Below, in pieces: positions 23,566 through 31,852 of a stretch of 31,852 nt of DNA. Positions within the stretch are counted from its first letter, which is position 1. The number at the start of each line of letters is the position of its first letter. This DNA is from Smittium mucronatum (lineage: Eukaryota; Kickxellomycota; Harpellomycetes; Harpellales; Legeriomycetaceae). The stretch spans positions 1 to 31,852 of the forward strand of contig LSSL01007681.1 of assembly GCA_001953115.1 (NCBI GenBank), read 5' to 3'. The translations under genes were made by a program, and so were the position numbers. A model generated the notes under the pieces. The model was not told where the DNA came from, did no database searches, and was given only the letters and a program-made list of their open reading frames with translations.

Positions 23566-24240
23566 TTTACTTAATTTTTTTTTTTTTTACCAAAATAGAA
23601 CAAAATCATCAAAATCAATATTAGTCTCAAATTAAATTTTTTTTTTCGATATTTATAATTTTAGCTATTTAAAAATTCAGAAATTTTTTTCACGAACTCT
23701 CTATTATTATGCACTAACGATTTAGATTCGTTTATGCTATAAATATTTCCGTTATTATACTATATTATTCATTTTTTGATAACATTAATAAAGGGATAAT
23801 CCCGTTTTTTGAAATATTGAATCTAAAAATACCCATTAATTTAATATTTTTATTTTTTTTCAGTATGATTGTGAATTTCCGTAATAATCCCATTCTCAAT
23901 AATTTTATAATTCATCAGCAGTTTTTTAATATTAATATTAATATTAATGCTTTCTGTCTTATGTTTCAAATACTTGATTAATTATTTTTTAGTCTAGAAG
24001 CATTTAAAAATAATAATAAATATGTCTAAATGGAATGAATGGATTAAATATTAAGTATAAGCTCTAATAAAGAAATCCTTTAATATATTTTGGGAAAAAA
24101 AATCAAAATCAAAACATTTTTTTTGAAGTATAGAATTTACCACAAATTTGATTTTAAAATATTATGAATATATTTCAAAAGATCGATTTATTTTGATAAT
24201 TTTTATTTGATTTCGTCAAAATAAAAAATTTAAAAAAAAC
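23566..24240. other. Spacer between diverged inverted copies
   Basis: About 675 bases of low-complexity sequence, including a TAATAT triplet tract near 23930-23949. No gene was seen. Confidence 0.5.
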
Positions 24241-24552
24241 ACGAAATTATTAAATAGACAGAATTTAATATAGATAATCCATTTTTTTTTAAAAAAAACG
24301 TTTTATATTGATAGATATGAATTTATTTCAATTAATTTTTTTTATTTATACAGATAAAATTTACTAATATAATGCCATTTTTTCCATATATGTCGAATCA
24401 ACTCTTTTTTTGGGTTATATCCTTTTATCTAATGTAAAATCAAATAATTTCATAAATAAATATTGGCGAATTCATTAATAAAAAATTATTTTTATTTGTC
24501 GAAGATTAAATTATTGAAATAAGCCCACCTATTGCACTGTTAGCCTAATAAT
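24241..24552 (-). repeat. Diverged inverted repeat, right copy
   Basis: Opposite-orientation partner of 23275-23565. On the minus strand it reads through GGCTAACAGTGCAATAGG (compare GGCTACCAGTGCATAGAG on the left) and then the shared core. Divergence of 20-25% and small gaps show that it is much older than the palindrome at 14930-19693. Confidence 0.85.
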
Positions 24553-26019
24553 CATAATAATATAGTTTGTATATGTGCCTTTTCGTAGTTAGTGAAATTT
24601 TTACACAGTTTGCAACAAATTGCTATGGTTTGAATAATTAACCCATAATTTTGAAAATAAAAATCCTAATGTGGATAATATTACCAAAAAGAAACAGATT
24701 CAATCTTTTCATCAGATAAATGAAAATAGAAAAATTTAAATCATCAAAAGTTAAAAATTAAAATAATATTGATACAGAATTTAACTTCAATTTTTTATAA
24801 TTTTTCAGTATCTCTCAATCTTAAGATTAATTTTTTATTATAATTATGTTAATTATAATATATCATTGAGTTCTTTGATTATACTATTACATTAAAATAT
24901 ATTATTTATTAAAGTATTTTTATTGGATAAATATTTATCCCTGCATGTATTTATAGCTTTAATTTCTGATAAATATAATAGCTTGGTTATTATTTATGGG
25001 CGGGTATAAATAAATTATAAAATCTGCACTATATAATAGATGAATATCGTAATGAATCAATATTAAAGATTTTTATAGGTAATTTAAAGGTATATAAGTG
25101 GCCACATAGACTACCTTCAGTTATTTTTTTTACAGAAAAAATTTATAAAAAATAATATCTCTGTTAAATGATACTCTATTTTATTAATAAACGTATTTTT
25201 TTTTACAAAATGAAATTAAACATAAAGTATGGAAACATATTTTTTAAATTTTTTAATGCTTGTAATATATTTTGGATTGAGCATAAATTTGGAATGATAA
25301 TTTTAAGCAATATTTTACTACCCACGTGTAATTATCACTACTGATTTAATAAAAAGTTATATTTGATAATAAATTTTATGCTCATTGGATGATTTTTTTT
25401 ATTCGTATTATTTCATACTTATAATTGTTAGAGTATTGATACCGTCCTCCGACTAAAATAAAAATTCTTGAACGAATTGTAAAAGTGGTAAATCTTTTGA
25501 AACTTTTTGATAAAATAATCAAAATTTGAAAATAATTGTAAAAAACAACTTGTTTTTCTATTTAACGAATATAAATAAATCATCACATTATAGAAAGAAA
25601 ATAATTAATTAGTCAAACGTATTTTGATTAATTAGCTGGATCTATTATTTTTAGATTACTATCAATTTTTTTAAAAAAGCACCATGTTTTAGGGGCATAG
25701 TAGAGTAATTTTTGAAGCGCACTAAAATAAAATTTCACCCAGCGTTGTGTTATTCTTTATTAATAATTATAAAAACAGTGAAATGCGATTCAGAGGATAT
25801 AAAATTACAGAAAAGCCATTTCAAAACATGATAAAGTGAACCATTTAAAGCATTTTTCTAAAATTTTCGGTTTTCAAGTCGTAAGTTCGAAATTCAGGCA
25901 GATATACAAGTTTAAAGTCATTTTTGGGAAAAAAAATTCAATTAGTATCGCTTTTTGGTAGGATTTTATTCTTAATAATCATTAAATTATTAAACGTTCG
26001 GAAGATTAATAGCATTAAT
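24553..26019. other. A+T-rich stretch, no gene seen
   Basis: Contains a short perfect palindrome at 24837-24859 (ATTATAATTA, three-base loop, TAATTATAAT). It is all A/T in its stem and so may be chance. No coding character was seen on either strand. Confidence 0.5.
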
Positions 26020-26190
26020 TAACTTTATTGATATAAATTGAGTTTAATCGATGACTGCATGTAACCTCAGTTATCCAGCATAATTGAAGCGATTCTGAGA
26101 GGTATTTATCAGTTGGTAGTCTGAGCTCAGTTCCGATAGTGAGCAGCCGATAAACTAGATAGAAACTTAGTGTAGTTAGAATAATGTTTT
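26020..26190 (+). repeat. Interspersed repeat R, copy c (old, internal fragment)
   Basis: Same orientation as copy a. It aligns to about positions 95-265 of the window, sharing ATGACTGCATGTAACCTCAG, the block TTGAAGCGAT, CAGTTGGTAGTCTGA and GTGTAGTTAGAATAAT. Identity is roughly 65-70%. It lacks the outer part (30-90) and the inner part (270-350) of copy a, so it is an older or truncated member. Confidence 0.75.
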
Positions 26191-27045
26191 TTTAATTGAC
26201 TTTTTATTTTGGTATATATATTTCTAGAGAATTTATTTAAATAAAAATCATATAATATATACAATTAATAATACTCTATCTATCTCCCTCTAGACCTCTA
26301 GGTCCTCCGTATCCTGAGGGCATTGGTTCAAGGTTTTTCTTTTGATATTATTAATATAGTATTTAAAAACTATATCTTACAAATTAATTTCGTCATATAA
26401 AATAAAAATACCTGAAGTATGAAACAGGCCAAGGGTTTTAACCTCAACTGATTTTAAATTTTTGTCTTTACTTTCTTTAAAAAAAATGTGCAAGTGGATC
26501 ATTAAAGATAATGCTTTAAATTTCATTATATTAACAAATCTTTATCCTAATTTTTGATTCAGCGATCAACTGAAAAAAATTTTATCTCTCAAATTTTAAA
26601 ATTATATTAATTTTTTTCTTTAGTTATTTTAAAGAAAATAAAAATAAGCTGTTGACTTTTTAAATGTTAATATAAGTATTTTGTTTCTGACAGGATTATT
26701 GTCGTTTTTTATTGATGCAATATTAAATCTTAAAATATCTGATAACATATAATCATACGTAATAATGTATGCTTCTCAGAATTTTACCTTATATTAATTG
26801 CTTGGAATCTAAATGTGGATATAGGATAAATATTAAAAAATCATTTTATTTTAAGAAGGAGTAATTAAATTTCTTGACTTCAATAATATGCTTTTTAGTC
26901 CCGATAAACACAAAAAACAGGACGAGTACTTGCGAAAATGATAGATAAAATATATTTTTTTAAAGACAAAAACACCCTTTAAATAATTTTTTTAATTCTA
27001 AATTTAAAATTTAAAATTTAAATGGTTGTGTCATGTAAGGTATAA
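26191..27045. other. A+T-rich stretch with a small G+C-richer patch
   Basis: No gene was seen. A patch at about 26280-26335 (around CTAGACCTCTAGGTCCTCCG, ending GGTTCAAGG before a T run) has tRNA T-arm-like bases but no matching stem or upstream box. A nine-base unit, AAATTTAAA, is tandemly repeated at about 26999-27021. Confidence 0.45.
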
Positions 27046-27190
27046 GTGTTTAGCTCAATGTTAATCATCGACTTGACATCTTGTTCTTTTGGTATAATGT
27101 GTGAAAACTAAGCATGAAGGTGCAGGGTTTGAACCCCAGGAATGCCATTCATATATATTTTCATGACATAATGTCAAGTCAATCTCATAT
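27046..27190 (+). mobile_element. tRNA-derived SINE-like unit 1
   Basis: Pol III internal-promoter motifs are visible. A box A-like TAGCTCAATG lies at 27051-27060 and a box B-like GGTTTGAACCC at 27126-27136 (one change from GGTTCGAANCC). The box B lies in a run resembling a tRNA T arm and 3' end (GCAGGGTTTGAACCCCAGG then AATGCCA). The A-to-B spacing of about 75 bases is longer than the usual ~44 of a tRNA, so this is a SINE or tRNA relic rather than a functional tRNA. The same unit recurs 272 bases downstream without gaps over at least 90 bases. The 3' boundary is approximate. Confidence 0.6.
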
Positions 27191-27317
27191 AACTAGTGAC
27201 AACCCATAAGTAGGAGACCTTTATACATATATTATCCTCATGTTGAAAATCAATACTGGATCCTCCCAGTCTATCTGGTGTCATTATTAGGGGAGGGTAG
27301 AGTTATTTCATGTATGA

Positions 27318-27470
27318 GTGTGCATCTCGATTTCAAAAATTTACTTGTGATTATAACCTTTTGATATAATTTGTCACACTTAAGCTAAGAGTTACAGGGT
27401 TTAAACCTCATGGATGCCATAAGAATTCATGTTCATTACGGATTGACCGTTAGCTTTGATCCATTTTTTA
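27318..27470 (+). mobile_element. tRNA-derived SINE-like unit 2 (degenerate)
   Basis: Aligns without gaps to unit 1 at an offset of 272 bases from 27318 to about 27422. CTTTTGATATAAT matches CTTTTGGTATAAT, CAGGGTTTAAACCTCA matches the box B region, and GATGCCAT matches AATGCCAT. Box A is lost (CATCTCGATT). After GATGCCAT the two copies diverge. This gives a tandem, dimer-like arrangement with a unique 27190-27317 piece between the modules. Confidence 0.55.
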
Positions 27471-28412
27471 AGCTAAAAAGTCCAGGCTTAAGGGTATAAA
27501 CAGAAATAATTATAATTTTATTCTTAGAAAAAAAAAATCATACGAGAGTTCGGAAAAAAGATTTTTTGTTAAACTTAGTACCATTCCACAGAATGTAAAT
27601 CTGAATTAAAATGCACACTCAAATCATTGCTCATAAACTTCTATTTAGCACTTTAACACCTTATAATAATCGTAATAAATTTGCTACAAATTTTTTATAA
27701 CAAACAAATAAGCTAAACATGCATGTTAATACTTAATATTTCGATTTATCTCTAATACCATACAGTGTATAATCATTCAAAAGGTTTATATATTTAAAAT
27801 TTATCTGATAGCTCATTATAATATATCAAAAAATAACAAAAGGTTGAGAAAATGCAGGAAAATCAAACTAAACCTATATTATAGACCAATATAAAACATA
27901 GTGGTGTTCTTTTGTTAAATTTGATAGCAAGAAAATAGTAAAGGCCCAGCCAATCAATCAAAATTTTTTTTGCAAGTTATTGGTTTTCTTTATAATAATG
28001 CGAAGATTTTTTTCTATTCATTAAAAAGCAAAATATGTTGTTTTAATTCGGCTTTTTTTAGAATTACTTTTAAAACTTAGACTATTTTTGCGATTTTTTC
28101 AAAAATAAATTATTTTCTAAAAATAAACTAATATATATAAATAATTGGGGCGAAAGAATATCCTAACAATCAATAATGATTTGTATATTATTAATTTTGA
28201 GATTTTTTCTCGTAGGGTAAATAGGTATCTAATCTGAAAAATATATTATTTAACTAAAAAAAATTTCAGATAAAAAAGCTTCAAATGAAGTGAAATATCC
28301 TAAGTGTTGATTTCCCTTTTCAAAAAAAAGTCATTAGTATTAATACGCATCTTTTGTGGAAACTCATTCAATTTTAATTTATTAAACAAGAGGATTATAT
28401 AGCATTTTTTTA
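27471..28412. other. A+T-rich stretch, no gene seen
   Basis: No coding character, repeat or structured RNA was recognised on either strand. Confidence 0.5.
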
Positions 28413-28796
28413 TAAATCTTACAAGAAAAATTTCATCCTCTTCTTCCTACAGAAATCTTGCTAAAAGAGAACTTCAAGGACAAAATTTAGAATAATAACT
28501 TCATGCATTTTTTTTATCACATAATTTCTGTTTTAACATATGCCTTATCGCTAAAAAAAATCAAAATATCAAAAAATGAACCTTTGTTTTTCTATGAAGG
28601 TAATAGATGGGGGGGTTTTCTTTTAAACTTTATAATTTTTTTGATTATATTTTCATTTTTTCAAGACTTTGAAAAAAATGCAAATTACATTTTATTCCTG
28701 TTTTTCTTTTTATTTATAGCCTCATTAAACACGAATTTAGTACATTCAAGGCATCTATATAGGTTTTGTGCTTTTTTGAAGTTCATGAACTAATAT
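28413..28796 (+). pseudogene. Possible remnant of a membrane-protein gene, unrecognised
   Basis: One plus-strand frame of about 128 codons contains a single TAG (near 28488). After it, an ATG at 28503 opens 96 codons. Before the stop it reads FHPLLPTEILLKENFKDKI. After it, two hydrophobic segments (GGFLLNFIIFLIIFSFF near residue 37 of the 96, and ILFLFFFLFIA near residue 63) could be membrane helices. T-rich DNA readily gives Phe/Leu/Ile-rich peptides, so chance is a serious alternative. I do not recognise the product. Confidence 0.3.
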
Positions 28797-31532
28797 GTAA
28801 AAAATGTATTTATTTATATGCTTAATAAAATTTATTAATAACTGTATATAACCATTGCAAATATAATTATCCCTAAAAAATTTATTCTAAAATATTTTGA
28901 GATCGTTTTAATATATAAAAAAAGCAGTCTATTACTTCTATACTTTTCTTAAAGTATTATTAAAATTAAACACGGTTTTGGTTATAAAATAAGTTATATA
29001 ATTTAATTAAATCAGGAGTTTTTTTATTGGGCTTAATAAATAAAAATAAATATTCCACCCTTACATAAGAATTTTTATTTATTTATCTTTAACAAAAGAA
29101 AAATAAGTTTTTGAGTGGATGACCTTTTATTCTTTAATATATCCAAACGAAAACTAAAATAAACTGACAAATGTGTACTTTAAATATATTAGTTTCTTTA
29201 TTTTATTTTGAAAAAAAGAATTATGAATGTCGAATAGTTAAGGTTGCTTATATAGCGAAGGAAGGAATAAATTAAATAATATATATATATTTTTAATTCA
29301 GCTTTACATATTTTTAAAATTACTTGTTTTTAAAATTTTATTACTATTATTTTTACAAATATCCCTATCCTTCTCATGTTTTATCACCATTTTTTTAGAT
29401 CTTTAATGTATATTTCTAAAAATAAACTTTGTATTCTAATTAGAGGCCGGTGTCAATACTCTATTAATATCAGCTATAAAATAATTCCAAGAAATATAAA
29501 ACTCCAATATACATAAATTATTATCCAATAAAAGTTTAAATTGTGTAAGTAGTGATTATTCCATATATGCGGTTTAATCATGGCTAAAATGACCAATCCA
29601 CGTATATACATATATAACCCAAAAAATTCCAAAAAGCTTTATGGTGATTAAATTTGTCTATGTAAAACTTAAATTTTTGTAAGTACTTATCAAGATTCCA
29701 ATTCAAAAATCAGTTTTTTGTCATAAGGATTATAATAGAGCTATAAAGAAAACTATTTTTAGATTCTTAAGCCTAAATATGTAGTGAATATTATCAGATT
29801 AAGAAACGCTTATTCTGTTTTAATTTTAAGAAAATGAATTCAAGAAAAAATGGAAAAGTAAATTATTATAATAATTGACACATTTTAACACATAAATACC
29901 TTTTAGAGTGTTTTTTAATTAAATATTTTTGCTTTTAACTATTAAGGTATTGATACTACTCGTCTTTTGAATTCACTTGGGGATAGAGAAGACTGAGACA
30001 TATAAATTCTTTAATAAAAAATTAAAGGATATATTCAAAACTAATAATGATCGAAATTTATTACTGTTTGGTAAGGTAATATATTAAAAGCCTTTTCACT
30101 CTGTAAGAAATATTACTATTATAACATTTATCATCGGATTTAATTGGATTTCTTCTCAAATGACTATAAAGCTCCCTTTTATGGTTACACAAGTGGTATT
30201 TATTTTCCTAAGAGTTTAAAAACCTTTTCAATTTGAATAGTATCATAACGTAAAACTAAAAAATCAAATAAATTTTGGTGAGTTTCTTGCATCTACATGG
30301 TTCAGCCCCGTTTTTAAAGTGAGAAAAATATCAAGAATATAAAATTTCTCATTTACTTGTTATATTAGCAAGTTTTATAAATAAATTGACCAATAAAAAA
30401 AGCTTCTCAAGTTAAAAAAATAAAAAACTTGATAAATCCTATTATGCCTTGTGAATGAACATACTGGAAACTTGAAATTTGAATTGATCTATTTACTTCC
30501 ATTTAAATAAAAAAAATCTATGTGATTATATGTACCTTCTTTAAAATATATGCTGTATATTAATTTTTTCGCTCCTATTTTTGGCTCGATTTACATAACA
30601 GATTAAAAATAATATTTGGAATTTGATTGTTTAAAAATGCACCAATAGTCAAATTTATATAAATATCCAAGCTTAATTTATCTTTATCGGAACATTGCCA
30701 GCGAAATATCACTATGGTTTTTTACTACACTTAATGGATTAACAGCCTGAAATGACTTCAATTAAGAATATATGTGCATGTATTTTTTATCTTTAAAAGA
30801 TAAATCAGAATTTTTCGGCTTGACATTTTTGGATTTTATATTGAAAGAGAATATTTAAATAAGATGATGGCTTGAGAAGTTATATTTATCAGCGAGTTTT
30901 AAGAAAGAGTCTTTAATTTAGCCAGGGTATCATACCGGTATCTACTAAGCCCAAGCTTTTTGTACTATAATATAACATTAAAATTTAGACTAATTTTAGT
31001 TTTTAACATTCAAATAAAATTATTGGGCTATCATTAAATTTATTGCTCTCAAATCTTAGATTTAACAAACAGTTATATTTATAATTTCATCGAGTTGAAG
31101 TTTTTATTAATAAGCTAAGAATTGAGGATATGTAACCACTTTCAAGGTTCCGATCCTTGATAAGAAAAAAATTCACAATTTGATATATATATACTCTAGA
31201 AAATGAAAAACTACATAACAAAGTCCATTTATATTTATTAAAGTTAAGACAGCGCTATCAATACTTTATTGCCATTGTCCATATCTTTATCTCATTTACA
31301 TTAACACTATTTTTTTCTTGGGAGAAAAATTATAGTTATTTTCAATCTCAATTTTGAAATACAGTTAAAATTTCAATATGGATTGTATCAATCTATCTAG
31401 TCAAGAACAGTCTCATTAAAAAAAGCGAGAAGATTTTTAAACACTAAGATAAAAATAACTTGTGTAGCCATAAAAAAATATTTATAGTAAGTTGAGAAGA
31501 AATCCTATTAAATCCGATGATAAATGCTTGTC
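28797..31532. other. A+T-rich stretch with a weak plus-strand open frame
   Basis: No recognisable gene. Between 29968 and 30339 one plus-strand frame has only three stops in 124 codons (about 11-12 expected). It reads KDIFKTNNDRNLLLFGKVIY and later INFGEFLASTWFSPVFKVRK. The same frame continues with scattered stops to about 30975, including SLIYLYRNIASEISLWFFTT near 30670. The overall stop count from 29239 to 30975 (about 40 against about 54 expected) is only mildly low, so I do not call a gene. The hairpin CAAGG-TTCCGAT-CCTTG at 31143-31159 resembles a tRNA T arm in isolation. Confidence 0.35.
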
Positions 31533-31852
31533 TTGTATCACGGAATTTTATTGTAAGATAACGCCATTAAAAACTATACTAAAAAATATGAAAAAAAGAA
31601 AAATTCGTATAGAAAAGACTATTATTCTAACTACAATAAGCTCCTCTGCCGGAATACCGGCTGCGTACCTACGGGAAAAGGGTTCAATCTACCAACCGAA
31701 AGACCCCCCCTGGCATTGCTTCAAGTAGGCTGGATGACTGAGGTTACGTGCAGTCAAGAATTAAGCTCTTTGTCAACGAACAATAGTTCATTGAATCTAC
31801 TGAGCTCCTAGTCAGAACCTACTTCTAACAGGATTAATAAAATTAGGCTCCT
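31533..31852 (-). repeat. Interspersed repeat R, copy b (inverted partner of window start)
   Basis: Reverse complement of copy a (30-350), paired as x and 31882-x over most of its length, about 91% identical. Its outer end is cut by the window end. It contains a perfect short hairpin GCCGG-AATA-CCGGC at 31648-31661, partly lost in copy a. The open frame 31492-31728 that crosses its boundary is not supported, because the equivalent frame in copy a contains stops. On its plus strand, GGTTCAATC at 31681-31689 resembles a pol III box B. Confidence 0.85.

Noticed and set aside
31111..31160. tRNA-like sequence with a T-arm-like hairpin CAAGG-TTCCGAT-CCTTG
   Set aside because: The T loop lacks the normal R57/A58 pattern, the distance to any box A is about nine bases too short, and there is no complementary acceptor stem.
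31492..31728. Open frame of 78 codons crossing into repeat R
   Set aside because: The homologous stretch in copy a (minus strand of 170-350) has stops in the same frame, and differences between copies are not biased to third positions. The frame is a by-product of the repeat's higher G+C.
1..31852. Whole window as a Maverick/Polinton or other giant virus-like element with terminal inverted repeats
   Set aside because: No polymerase B, integrase, packaging ATPase or capsid-like coding was seen. The terminal repeats have an internal third copy and run off both ends, so they look interspersed.
1..31852. CRISPR arrays, bacterial promoters, Shine-Dalgarno sites or rRNA
   Set aside because: No regularly spaced direct repeats, no bacterial-type gene organisation and no recognisable rRNA segment. 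The LINE and SINE features point to a eukaryotic genome.

Overview
This is a 31.9 kb stretch of very A+T-rich DNA (about 80% A+T by eye). I find no intact gene in it. What can be recognised is a graveyard of eukaryotic mobile elements. The clearest is an APE-type non-LTR retrotransposon (LINE) on the minus strand, with endonuclease and reverse transcriptase motifs, so the source is a eukaryotic nuclear genome. The mix of a LINE, a probable Merlin-like DNA transposon relic, a tRNA-derived SINE and long inverted repeats in A+T-rich DNA would fit an expanded microsporidian, an A+T-rich arthropod or cnidarian, or similar. The sequence alone does not settle which.

Layout. Positions 30-350 and 31533-31852 are two copies, about 91% identical, of one interspersed repeat (called R here) in opposite orientation, so the window is bracketed by inverted copies. 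A third, older copy lies at 26020-26190. Positions 1383-1822 (minus) hold a decayed, unrecognised coding sequence. Positions 1823-5750 are low-complexity A+T-rich DNA. Positions 5755-6510 (plus) carry scattered pieces resembling a Merlin/IS1016-type DDE transposase. Positions 8139-14277 (minus) are the LINE relic: an ORF1-like region at 12230-14173 and ORF2 at 8493-11563, about 3.07 kb or roughly 1020 codons, which is about full length for a LINE ORF2. ORF2 is broken by stops and frameshifts.

Positions 14930-19693 form a large hairpin. Arms of 803 and 784 bp (only 4 mismatches in 763 gapless bases, plus one 19-base indel) flank a 3.18 kb core with coding-like fragments. Positions 23275-24552 form an older inverted pair (about 300-base arms, roughly 75-80% identical). 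Positions 27046-27470 hold two tandem tRNA-like units 272 bases apart, with a clear box A and box B in the first. A possible broken membrane-protein frame lies at 28413-28796 (plus). The rest is A+T-rich DNA in which I see no gene.

Nothing here looks like a working pathway or operon. The most interesting structures are the near-perfect palindrome at 14930-19693, whose mismatches cluster at its outer edge, the uniformly framed ORF1-like pseudogene next to a frameshifted ORF2, and the R repeat family that brackets the window.
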